Assembly (NCBI GenBank): GCA_030544685.1
Contig: CP086683.1
Span: 3,596,001 to 3,660,000, forward strand
Direction of reading: 5' to 3'
DNA: 64,000 bases
Source: Pseudomonas sp. B21_DOA
GTDB lineage: Bacteria; Pseudomonadota; Gammaproteobacteria; Pseudomonadales; Pseudomonadaceae
The notes under the pieces: generated by a model
Databases searched by the model: none
What the model was told of the DNA's origin: nothing
The model's input: the letters and a program-made list of their open reading frames with translations, nothing else
Made by a program: the position numbers and the translations under genes
Shown here: piece after piece, positions 1 to 13,107 of the stretch
How positions within the stretch are numbered: position 1 is the stretch's first letter
Layout of the letters: the number at the start of each line of letters is the position of its first letter

Positions 1-2019
1 GGCAGACAGCGTCGGCCGGCTACAGCAGCTCAACCCACGGCTCTCCCATGAATATGCGCAGCAATGTGTGGCGCGCCTGCGCAGTGAGGGGCTGGATGAT
101 ATGCAGATAGATGCCCGGATAAGCGAGTGGCGGGACAGCGGCGACTCACTGACGCGGCAGTTGAACAGCTGGATCTTTGCCGGTGCAACCGACTCCAGGA
201 CAACCGCGCTGACGACGCAAGGTCGCGCTTTCGCGGCGATAAAAATTCGTGATTGCATGGTCGACGGGCTGACACGGCATACAGAGGAGCGGGGCGTGAG
301 CTTGATCTGACCGGGCTCTCCACCGGTGATCTGCCGCCCCTGTCGGACACGCTTTCCCACGTACAGACTCTGAATCTGACAGGCGCAGGGTTCTCGGCAC
401 AGAGCTTCAATGAGTTCTGCACGGCGTTTCCGGAGTTGACCAGACTGGTGCTCAACGGCAACGCATTGCAGACGGTGCCGGACGCCGTCAGCGGCCTGAG
501 TCGTCTCGAACGTCTGGAGTTGAGCGGCAACCTGCTGACGGATGCGCAGCCGCTGCATCGCCTGGTCAGTGCCAATCGCCTGCGCTGGCTGGACCTGAGC
601 CACAACCGGCTCGACGTTATGGATGCCAGCGTGTTCGTTCAGCTTGAAACACTCGAGCTCGCCTACAACGGGCTGGATCGCTGGCCGGCCGGTGTGCTGG
701 ACTTGCCGCAATTGCATACGCTTAACCTCACAGGCAACAACATCACGGCGTTTCCGGACCGGCTGCTGGGCGGCAATCATGAGGGGCTGGTCGCGGGTAC
801 TGATTTATCCGATAACGCCCTGACGCTCAACAGTCTTGAGCAGCTGCGTGACTACAGTATCGCTAACGGCAATCGCGACGTAATGGGCTATTCGCGGCTG
901 TTGCTGGATGAGGAAATGGCGCAGCGCCTGGCGTCTGGCAGCGAATCCGATTCTGACCCGGACTCCGACTCGGGGTCCGATGGCGGCAGCGACGACAGCG
1001 ACGACAGTGACGACAGCGGCGGTGGCACAGGGTCGAGGCGCGTCGATACACATGCGGTAGTCGAAGCCGACGAAGTCATCGATAACCCGCTGCAGGACAT
1101 TGCTGCACCGGCAATGGACATCTGGCTGACATACACCCCGTCCGATCTACGCGTGGAGCGCGCCGCGCTATGGAGGCAGCTGGCCGAGGAACCCGGCCAT
1201 GAGGCGTTTTTCCATCTGCTCTCGACGCTGCCCGATACCGGTGAGTACAAGTTGGCGGGTGCCGACCTGACGCACCGGGTATGGCAGGTGATACAAGCGG
1301 CGACAGACGACAGGGAATTGCGCCAACTGTTGTTTGCCAACGCCGCGACGCATGGCACCTGTGTCGATGGGCGGATTCTGACTTTCAGTGAGCTGGAAAC
1401 AAGGGTTTACTTGCACAATGCCCTGCGCGACGTGCCGCTTCGTCCGCAACAGCGCGGCAGAGCCTTGATCGACCTGACCCGACGCTTGTTTCGCCTGGAA
1501 AGAATTGACAGGCTGGCCGAAGCTGTCGCGAAAAAGAAGGACCGGGCGGAGAGGCGCTTGCAGTACCGGATCGGCATGATCCGAGGTTGGCCTGACGATC
1601 TGGAATTGCCCGCGCAACCGGAACACATGGTGTTTGACACTCCGATTCGCGATCAAACCCTGACCAACGCGCGCAACGCCGTGCTGGCGGACGAGGCATC
1701 CGACCTGTTCCTCGAAGATCTGATTTCTCGTGATTACTGGATCGATTACATGCGCGACCAGCACCCCGAGGTATTCGATGAGCTGGAACGAAACGCCACA
1801 CGGCGTCAGGAAGAGGTTGAAGATGCGTATCCGGAGCGCGATGCCAGTCAGCAAATGCTTGATCAGTATCTGGATGCAATGCGTCAGTTGGAGATCGAAA
1901 TCGCCGAAGCGCGAACTCTCAAGCTCAAGGAGTTGACCCGCGCAGAACTGGCAAAAACGCCAGCGGTCCAGGCACAAACGGGCCCAGCGTCACCGCAACC
2001 AGGGCCTTCTCGACCCTGA
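1..2019 (+). CDS. LRR-NEL type E3 ubiquitin ligase effector, C-terminal part, one frameshift
   Basis: The gene enters from the left edge, so its N-terminus is missing. Residues from about position 300 to 800 form leucine-rich repeats with the LxxLxLxxN pattern (for example LDLSHNRL, LNLTGNNI). A linker of Ser/Asp residues follows at 940-1025. The C-terminal half resembles the NEL ubiquitin-ligase domain of the IpaH/SspH family: a TCVDG motif puts the probable catalytic Cys codon at 1360-1362, and LTRRLFRLERID matches the helix that follows in that family. NEL proteins transfer ubiquitin inside host cells and are usually delivered by type III secretion; no secretion genes are in view. Positions 2-290 read in one frame and the LRRs in another. 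Adding one G to the run at 291-294 joins them. The family call is by motif reading only. Confidence 0.7.
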
Positions 2020-2031
2020 AACCGATTGAGC

Positions 2032-2064
2032 CCGCCAGGGCCTGAGAGCCTCAGGCCCTGGCGG
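2032..2064. terminator. Hairpin between convergent genes
   Basis: A perfect 14-bp inverted repeat (2032-2045 with 2051-2064, 5-base loop) sits between the stop of the LRR gene and the stop of metH. It has no clear T run on either strand, so intrinsic termination is inferred from its position. Confidence 0.55.
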
Positions 2065-2068
2065 TGTA

Positions 2069-5779
<3,711 letters not shown>

Positions 5780-5933
5780 GTGGACTACTCGGAAAGACCA
5801 TTACGAAGGAGCGGGATCATAGCAAACCTGTGCGCTTTTGGAGCATGCGCAGCTTTTGCATGAATATCGCTCATGTTGGTACGGACGTCATAACGGTAGA
5901 ATCGCAGCCTTTTTTACCATCAGGATCAGCAGC

Positions 5934-8226
5934 ATGCCTTACCGCTTCATCAGTTTATGGTTGCTTGTCCTGAGCGGGAGCGTTGCGGCGCAAGATCCTG
6001 CCATTTCGTCTGTTATCTCCTATAGCCGGGATATACAGCCGATCTTCACCGAGAAGTGCGTGGCCTGCCATGCCTGTTACGACTCGGCGTGCCAGCTCAA
6101 TCTGGGCAGTGGCGAAGGCGCCGCCCGTGGCGCGAGCAAGATGCCGGTGTACGACGGCGAACGTACCCAGGCTGCACCGACCACGCGCTTGTTTTACGAC
6201 GCCTTCGGCAAGCGCGCCTGGCAGCAGAAAGACTTTTACTCGGTGCTCGACGCCCAGGGCAGTCAGGCCGCGCTGATGGCACGCATGCTTGAACTCGGCC
6301 ACAAGACGCCGCTGACGCCGAACGCCAAACTGCCGGAAGAGATTGTTCTTGGGCTCAATCGCAACAATCTCTGCGCAATGCCTGCGGAGTTCGACGGCTA
6401 TGCCGGCGCGCACCCGAAAGAGGGCATGCCGCTGGCGGTCACTGGCCTGACCGACCAGCAATACCAGACCTTGCAGCGCTGGCTGGCGTCTGGCGCGCCG
6501 ATTGACGAGCAGAGCCTGGCGCCGAGTGCCAAAGAGGCCATGCAGATCCTGCAGTGGGAAAACCTGCTCAACGCCCCGGTGCGCGGCAGAGTCTGGTCGG
6601 GCGCTGGTTGTTCGAGCACTGGTATCTGGCGCACATCTATTTCAAGGAGGGTGAGCCGGGGCATTATTTCCAGTGGGTGCGTTCGCGTACGCCGAGCGGC
6701 CAGCCGATCGACCTGATCGCCACGCGCCGCCCCAACGACGACCCGGGCACACAGGTGTATTACCGCTTGTGGCCGGTGCAAGGGTGATCGTGCACAAGAC
6801 GCACATCACCTATCCGCTGAGCGCGGCGAAAATGGCCCGGATCAAAAGCCTGTTCTACAGCGGCAACTGGCAGGTCAACGCGCTGCCGGGTTACGGGCCG
6901 CAGAGCCGCGCCAATCCGTTTGCTACCTTCGAGGCGATTCCGGCGCAGGCGCGCTATCAGTTCATGCTCGATAACGCTGAATACTTCGTCCGCACCTTTA
7001 TTCGCGGCCCGGTGTGCCGTGGGCAGATCGCGACCGACGTGATCCGCGACAACTTCTGGGCGCTGTTCCAGGCGCCGGAACATGATCTCTACATCACCGA
7101 CCCGAACTACCGCGGGCAAGCCACGCCGCTGCTGGCGATGCCGGGGCAGAACGACGATGTCGGCAGCGTGCTGAGTCTGTGGCGCAACTATCGCGACAAG
7201 CGCAACGAGTACGAAGCCCTGCGCCGTGACAGCTATGCCGAACTGCCGGCGCCGAGCTGGTCGACGCTGTGGGCCGGCAACGACAACGCCTTGCTGAGCA
7301 TTTTCCGCCACTTCGACAGCGCTTCGGTGACCAAGGGGCTGATCGGTGAGGTGCCGCAAACCATGTGGCTGTTCGACTATCCACTGCTCGAGCGCACCTA
7401 TTATCAGCTCGCGGTCAACTTCGACGTGTTCGGCAACGTCTCCCATCAAGCGCAGACGCGCCTGTATTTCGACCTGATCCGTAATGGCGCGGAGCAGAAC
7501 TTCCTGCGCCTGATGCCCGCCGACTCACGTGAGGATTACCTCAACGATTGGTACCAGGACGGCGGCCAATTCAAGATGTGGCTCGATTACGAGGCCATCG
7601 ATGACGACAAACCGACCGCATTGACGCTCGACGAGAAAGACCCGAAACACGATTTCGCCATGCAGTTGCTGGCGCGCTATGGCGATCTGAACGCGCGGCC
7701 AGACCCGATCAATCGCTGCGACGGCGCTTATTGCTCGCGACCGAATATCGATCCGGCGTTGCAGAACGCCGAGCAGGCCCTGAGCCGTCTGGCCTCGCGA
7801 CCGGCCGCAGGGTTGAAAGTCATCGACCAGATGCCCGAAGCGACCTTGCTGCGTGTCGAAACCGCCAGCGGCAAGCGCGAGGTCTACAGCGTGCTGCGCA
7901 ACCGCGCGCACAGCAACGTGGCGTTTCTGCTCGGTGAGTCACTGCGCTATCAACCGGGTCTCGACACCTTGACGATCTATCCGGGCGTACTCACCAGTTA
8001 CCCGAACTTCATGTTCAACGTACCGGCCGAGCAGGTGCCAGCGTTTGTGGATGCGATGGAGAATGCCCGGGATGCCAACCGGTTCGAAAAGATTGTCGAG
8101 CGCTGGGGCATTCGCCGCAGTCATCCACAGTTCTGGCTGTATTTCCACGATCTGAGCCAGTACATCCACGAAACCGATCCGGTGGAAGAGGGTGTGCTGG
8201 ATATGAACCGGTACGAGAACCTTTGA
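5934..8226 (+). CDS. cti: Fatty acid cis/trans isomerase, two frameshifts
   Basis: Periplasmic haem protein that converts cis-unsaturated acyl chains of membrane lipids to trans, a rapid response to solvents and heat in Pseudomonas. The chosen ATG at 5934 gives a signal peptide (MPYRFISLWLLVLSGSVAAQ) and then the c-type haem site CVACH near residue 43. The frame changes twice, near 6583 (CGCGG, probably CGCCGG) and near 6782 (GGG, probably GGGG). Each change is a one-base loss, and the family sequence (RWLFEHWYLAHIYF, then VHKTHITYPLS) continues in the new frame. The repaired product is about 764 residues, close to Pseudomonas Cti. Downstream spacing to nfuA suggests a separate transcript. 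Confidence 0.9.
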
Positions 8227-8272
8227 GCATTCGCAGGCATATGCCGGGATTCTTTCCCGACAAAAATACTAG

Positions 8273-8914
<642 letters not shown>

Positions 8915-8936
8915 GGCGTTCGCTGCGAACATGAAA

Positions 8937-8964
8937 AACGGCGCCCCGTGAGCGCCGTTTTTTT
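8937..8964 (+). terminator. Intrinsic terminator of nfuA
   Basis: AACGGCGC at 8937-8944 pairs with GCGCCGTT at 8952-8959 and is followed by seven T residues (8958-8964). Confidence 0.9.
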
Positions 8965-8988
8965 ATGGGCAACATTTGCTGTGCCCTA

Positions 8989-9052
8989 TTCGCTAGCAGG
9001 CTCGCTCCAGATTGAAATGTATTCCCCTGTGGGAGTAAGCCTGCTCGCGAAA
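8989..9052. repeat. Degenerate REPIN (inverted REP pair)
   Basis: TTCGCTAGCAGGCTCGCTCC and, inverted, GGGAGTAAGCCTGCTCGCGAA are two REP units of the GAGCCTGCTCGCGA class facing each other, between the nfuA terminator and the cobM stop codon. Confidence 0.8.
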
Positions 9053-9058
9053 GCGCCT

Positions 9059-9804
9059 TCAAGGGCGATAAAGATGTGCATGCCCGGCGCGATACAGCGA
9101 AGACTCGCTGAACACCTCACTGCCCAGCACCCGCCCGACCAGAATCAGCGCCGTACGTCGAAAGCCTTTGGCCTCGACCTTGTCGGCAATGTCCGCCAAC
9201 GTACCTATCACCCAATCCTGATCCGGCCATGTCGCGCGATGAATAACGGCAATCGGGCAATCTGCGCCGTAATGCGGCAGCAATTCAACCAGGATCTTCT
9301 CCAGATGATTGACCCCCAAGTGGATCGCCATGGTCGCGCCGTGCTGCGCCAGGCTGGCCAGTTCTTCCCCGCCGGCATCGCGGTCTTGTCGGCGTAACGG
9401 GTCAAAATCACGCTTTGCGAGATGTCCGGCAGAGTCAACTCGGCGCCGAGCAGCGCTGCGCATGCCGCGGTGGCCGTCACGCCGGGAATGATCTCGAAAG
9501 GAATGCCCAGCTCACGCAAGTAGCGAATCTGCTCGCCAATCGCTCCGTACAGACTTGGATCTCCGGAGTGCACGCGGGCCACATCCTGGCCTTTGGCGTG
9601 GGCGCTCTTGATCAAATCGATGATCTGCTCAAGGTGCAGCTCAGCGCTGTTGACCACGCTTTCGGCTTGGTGACCTTCCAGAACGGCCGCCGGTACCAGC
9701 GAACCGGCGTAGATAATTACCGGGCAGTTGCGAATCAGGCGCTGGCCTTTCACGGTGATCAATTCGGGGTCGCCGGGGCCGGCGCCGATGAAGTAGACGG
9801 TCAT
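9059..9804 (-). CDS. cobM: Precorrin-4 C11-methyltransferase, one frameshift
   Basis: SAM-dependent methyltransferase of the aerobic cobalamin pathway, acting at C-11 of precorrin-4. The N-terminal part shows the tetrapyrrole methylase signature ([18 protein letters not shown]) and the [12 protein letters not shown] motif. The frame changes at the C run 9367-9370, where one missing base separates TAMPAG from [10 protein letters not shown]; with it restored the protein is about 248 residues, normal for CobM. The start MTVYFIG at 9802-9804 is chosen because it begins at the conserved N-terminus. It is the last gene of the left-reading cbtB-cbtA-cobE-cobM group behind the minus-strand cobalamin riboswitch. 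Confidence 0.92.
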
Positions 9805-9877
9805 CGTTGAATCCTTGGTCAGAAGCGCAGCCGCAGATGAAGTGTGCTCATGATCGATGGCGGGGATTATCGGGATT

Positions 9878-10291
9878 TTATGCAGCGCCGGCCAACGCCA
9901 GCGTCGCCTGCGCATATTTCTGCCGGGGAATCAGCAGTTTCGCCGGCGCCTGGATCAGTTGCTCGGCCAGCGCCAGCGCGGCGCTTTCTGCCACGCCGTA
10001 GCAGCCGGTGCGCTCAAAGGCGATTTGCGATTGATGGCTGAGACGCTGTTGATAGGGCGCCAGCTCGGCACTGTTGAAATACTGCAGCGGCAGGTTCAGT
10101 TGGGTGGCCAGTTCAAGCAGACCCGGTTCGTCGCGCTTGAGATCGATACTGGCCAAAGCCCTGACTGCTCGCAGTTCAATGCGATGCGCCTGCAACGCCT
10201 GATCGAGTAACGCACGCAACGTACTGGCCGGGCAGCCGCGCTGGCAGCCGAAGCCGACCACCAGAGTCGGCGCTGCGCGGTCATCGGTCAT
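9878..10291 (-). CDS. cobE: Cobalamin biosynthesis protein CobE
   Basis: Small protein of 137 residues matching CobE, which corresponds to the C-terminal domain of CbiG. It shows [13 protein letters not shown] near the N-terminus and the [16 protein letters not shown] and [15 protein letters not shown] blocks typical of the family. Its precise role in aerobic corrin synthesis is not settled, although binding of a precorrin intermediate has been proposed for the family. The ATG at 10289-10291 overlaps the cbtA stop by four bases, implying translational coupling. It lies 73 bases before cobM. Confidence 0.88.
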   Translation of the reverse strand: MTDDRAAPTLVVGFGCQRGCPASTLRALLDQALQAHRIELRAVRALASIDLKRDEPGLLELATQLNLPLQYFNSAELAPYQQRLSHQSQIAFERTGCYGVAESAALALAEQLIQAPAKLLIPRQKYAQATLALAGAA

Positions 10292-10989
10292 GCCTGATAG
10301 TGCCCTGCGCTTTTGCGGCGGAACAACCAGGCGCTGATCAGGCCCAGAGCCAGCCAGAATGCAACGTTGGTCAGCTGCGAAGCGATTTTGAACTGGGTTT
10401 CCAATGCCTCTGGAGCGAGCATCGAATGCACCTGCGGTTGCGGCGCGCCGATTACATGCGGCACGGCGAGAATCGCCACACCAAGAAGCTTCATCAGCCA
10501 GTGACGACTGAAGGCGATCAGTGCCAGGCCGACGGCGGTCGAAGCGGCAGCGCCGATCCACCAGATCTGCCGCGAAGCCAGATCAGCGGCCGCAGTGCCC
10601 GGCAATTCAGGTGGCAGGCCCAAGGTCGGCGCGAGAACGAACGTCGCGTAACCGGCCAGACCCCAGAGCAGTCCTTGCGAGGTCTTGGTCGGCGCGCGCA
10701 GGGTGTACAGACCGGCAAGCATCAAGGCGAAACCCACCGCCACCACCAGATTGCCGCCAGTGGTCGAGACCACCCGCTGCCAGCCGTCTTCCGGCTCCCA
10801 GGCTTCGCCATCGTGGCTGTGCGCGGCAGTGCCAGCGGCGTGTTCGTGGACTTGCGTTACCGGTTCGGATTTCTCGAAGGTTTCCGCCTCCAAAATCAGT
10901 GGCGAAACCCAGAAACTCTGCAGCAAGGTCAGCAGCAGGGCGGCCAGCAAGCCGCTGAAGCCTGCGGTTTGCGCGATACGCTTGATCAT
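10288..10989 (-). CDS. cbtA: Cobalt transporter subunit CbtA
   Basis: Predicted inner-membrane cobalt transporter subunit. From the start at 10987-10989 (MIKRIAQTAGFSG) the protein is 233 residues with about five hydrophobic segments, and has a His-containing loop (VHEHAAGTAAHSHDGEAW) after the first segment that could bind metal. CbtA and CbtB are known from cobalamin-riboswitch regulons and are thought to import cobalt. Here cbtA follows cbtB by 11 bases and precedes cobE with overlap, so it belongs to the B12-repressed leftward operon. A longer start seven codons upstream is possible but less likely. Confidence 0.9.
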   Translation of the reverse strand: MIKRIAQTAGFSGLLAALLLTLLQSFWVSPLILEAETFEKSEPVTQVHEHAAGTAAHSHDGEAWEPEDGWQRVVSTTGGNLVVAVGFALMLAGLYTLRAPTKTSQGLLWGLAGYATFVLAPTLGLPPELPGTAAADLASRQIWWIGAAASTAVGLALIAFSRHWLMKLLGVAILAVPHVIGAPQPQVHSMLAPEALETQFKIASQLTNVAFWLALGLISAWLFRRKSAGHYQA

Positions 10990-11000
10990 CTCGGCAAGCC

Positions 11001-11198
11001 TCAGTGGCACGGGAACGCGGCGCTGTGGCGGGTATCGTGGGCGGCGTTGTGCACCGCTTCGATGTGCGAGAAACCGGCGAACCAGACCAGGCTGGCACCG
11101 AGGATCGAGGCGAAGAGGGCGGCGGCCACGCGTTGACCGAGTGTGGTACTGCTGGAAATGTGGTCAGTGTGGCTAACGGTATTGCTGATGATCGACAT
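11001..11198 (-). CDS. cbtB: Cobalt transporter subunit CbtB
   Basis: A 65-residue protein (start MSIISNTVSH at 11196-11198) with one transmembrane segment, about residues 22-44, followed by a conserved His-rich end (HIEAVHNAAHDTRHSAAFPCH region). This is the CbtB pattern, the small partner of CbtA in a presumed cobalt importer. It is the first gene after the minus-strand cobalamin riboswitch, so its expression should fall when cobalamin is abundant. Confidence 0.9.
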   Translation of the reverse strand: MSIISNTVSHTDHISSSTTLGQRVAAALFASILGASLVWFAGFSHIEAVHNAAHDTRHSAAFPCH

Positions 11199-11327
11199 AG
11201 CGCTTCCCTCTGAAATGTCAGCGGGTAAACAGAGCGCATGAAAATCCCTGCGAGCCGGGCGCACAGGGATTTTGAACAGCGCCCGCCCACCGCGGGTTTG
11301 TTTGTGGTCAGCGGCGCTTGCGCGCGC

Positions 11328-11525
11328 TGGGTGTTGCGGGCCGGTCTCCGGGCTCACGAGGGGTTGGCACGAGGCCGACCTGCAAGCGTCACCTTCCCAT
11401 GCCGGGGCACAGTGGATCTGACGCTTCGCTCGCTTACCGTTGCGGGGGCAGCACCGGACTGACATGGCTTTGAGTAAAGCACATGATTCACCGGTTTCCC
11501 GTTTCACCCTGTGAAGGGCACCCGT
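11328..11525 (-). promoter_or_regulatory. Cobalamin riboswitch upstream of cbtB
   Basis: Read on the minus strand, the region holds the conserved cobalamin riboswitch parts in order: GGGAAACCGGTGAA, the B12 box GCTGCCCCCGCAAC (about 11439-11452), GCATGGGAAGG, and the 3' segment GAGCCCGGAGACCGG. It lies about 130 bases upstream of cbtB and should switch off the transporter/biosynthesis operon when adenosylcobalamin binds. Confidence 0.93.
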
Positions 11526-11739
11526 AACAAGGTGGGCAGGAGAACATGGGTTTGGGTTTTTAGTCAATTTCTGGGGGCAAAGCCTTTGCTTACTTTTTGC
11601 TGGGCCGGCATTCCGCTGTTTGAAAAAGTGAGTCGCTGCAAGAGCGAAACCGCCAGCGGCAGCCTCCGAAGCAACGGATATGCCCCGAACTCAGACTCAC
11701 CGACCATTGACCCACGACGGACCCATGCGTAGCCTTGCG

Positions 11740-11935
11740 CTTTCGAGGTTCTTCGGCACTTGCCGAAGCTAAGAAGGGAACGCGGTCGAAGCCGCGGCTG
11801 CCCCCGCAACTGTGAACGGTGATGTTCGTTGCCACGCCACTGCCAGCTCAACCGATGAGCCAGCGGGAAGGCGCAGCGAATGCCAGGCCCCGCGCCTGAA
11901 CGCCGTCAGCCAGGAGACCTGCCTCGTCACAGATT
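11740..11935 (+). promoter_or_regulatory. Cobalamin riboswitch upstream of cobW
   Basis: On the plus strand: GAGGTTCTTCGGC, AAGAAGGGAACGC, the B12 box GGCTGCCCCCGCAACTGTGA, AGCGGGAAGGCG and CCAGGAGACCTGCC follow in the canonical order. The 3' end is about 100 bases before cobW. The 214 bases between this and the opposing riboswitch hold no gene I can support and must contain both promoters. Confidence 0.95.
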
Positions 11936-12039
11936 CTCACTACAACCGGGCGGGGTGATCCGGTGGCGAATGCTTCCGGCGTGCACGCGCGCTGCCGGTT
12001 CTCGTCCTGTATGCCCGCCGCTTGCCAAAGGGCATACCG

Positions 12040-13104
12040 ATGAAAACACTGGCCAAACTCCCCGTCACCATCGTCACCGGTTTCCTCGGTTCGGGCAAAA
12101 CCACGCTGCTACGGCACATGCTCGATAACGCTCAGGGCCGGCGCATCGCGGTGATCGTCAACGAGTTTGGCGAGCTCGGCATCGACGGTGAAATCCTCAA
12201 GCAATGCACCATCGGCTGCACCGAAGAAGAGGCCAGTGGCCGTGTTTATGAGCTGGCCAACGGCTGCCTGTGCTGCACGGTGCAGGAAGAGTTCTTTCCG
12301 GTAATGCGCGAACTGGTCGCCCGTCGCGGTGACCTTGATCACATCCTTATCGAAACCTCCGGCCTGGCCCTGCCCAAGCCGTTGGTGCAAGCCTTCCAGT
12401 GGCCGGAAATCCGCGGCGCCTGCACCGTCGACGCAGTCATCACCGTAGTCGACAGCCCGGCCGTCGCCGCTGGCACGTTCGCCGCGTTCCCGGATCAGGT
12501 CGATGCCCAGCGCAAACTCGATCCGAACCTCGACCACGAGTCGCCGTTGCACGAGTTGTTCGCCGATCAACTGGCCAGTGCTGACCTGGTCATCCTCAAC
12601 AAAGCCGACCAGACCAGCGCGGAAGATCTCGCACGGGTGCGCGCTGAAGTCGCCGAAGAGCTGCCGCCAGCGGTAAAAATCATCGAAGCCAGCAACGGCC
12701 GTCTGCCGCTTGACGTGCTGATTGGCCTCGGCGCTGGCTCCGAGGAACACATCGACAGCCGCCACAGCCATCATGACCACCACCACGACGGTGATGACGA
12801 TGACCACGATCACGACGCCTTCGATTCGATCTCCATCGAACTGCCGCAAGCTGACGAAAGCCTGCTGCTCGACGCGCTGACGCAATTGGTGGTGCAGCAC
12901 GGCATCCTGCGGGTCAAAGGCTTCGCGGCGATTCCGAACAAGCCGATGCGCCTGTTGATCCAGGGTGTGGGCACGCGTTTCGACAAGCATTTCGACCGCC
13001 AGTGGGGTGCCGAGGAAGCGCGTATCACGCGGCTGGTGCTGATAGGTCAGGAACTCGATGCCGTGCAACTCGAAGCGCAATTGCGCGCCGCGCTCAGCGT
13101 TTAA
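12040..13104 (+). CDS. cobW: CobW, GTP-binding metallochaperone for cobalamin synthesis
   Basis: G3E-family GTPase presumed to supply cobalt to the cobaltochelatase. The protein (354 residues from MKTLAKLP at 12040) has Walker A GFLGSGKTT, the metal-binding GCLCC motif near residue 80, the switch ETSGLALP, the base-recognition motif NKAD, and a His/Asp-rich stretch (HSHHDHHHDGDDDDHDHD, near residue 250) that probably holds metal ions. A CobW C-terminal domain follows. The gene is directly downstream of the plus-strand riboswitch and four bases before cobN, which marks the start of the chelatase operon. Confidence 0.95.
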   Translation: MKTLAKLPVTIVTGFLGSGKTTLLRHMLDNAQGRRIAVIVNEFGELGIDGEILKQCTIGCTEEEASGRVYELANGCLCCTVQEEFFPVMRELVARRGDLDHILIETSGLALPKPLVQAFQWPEIRGACTVDAVITVVDSPAVAAGTFAAFPDQVDAQRKLDPNLDHESPLHELFADQLASADLVILNKADQTSAEDLARVRAEVAEELPPAVKIIEASNGRLPLDVLIGLGAGSEEHIDSRHSHHDHHHDGDDDDHDHDAFDSISIELPQADESLLLDALTQLVVQHGILRVKGFAAIPNKPMRLLIQGVGTRFDKHFDRQWGAEEARITRLVLIGQELDAVQLEAQLRAALSV

Positions 13105-13107
13105 GCC

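Noticed and set aside
5934..8226. cti, uvrC, pilU and others as true pseudogenes
   Set aside because: The same one-base loss at short runs recurs in about 14 genes, including conserved repair and pilus genes, and lengths after repair are normal. Consensus error is the simpler reading, although single cases could be real.
11526..11739. Short open frames between the two riboswitches
   Set aside because: They lie in what must be the promoter and leader DNA of both operons, and none has a binding site or a recognisable product.
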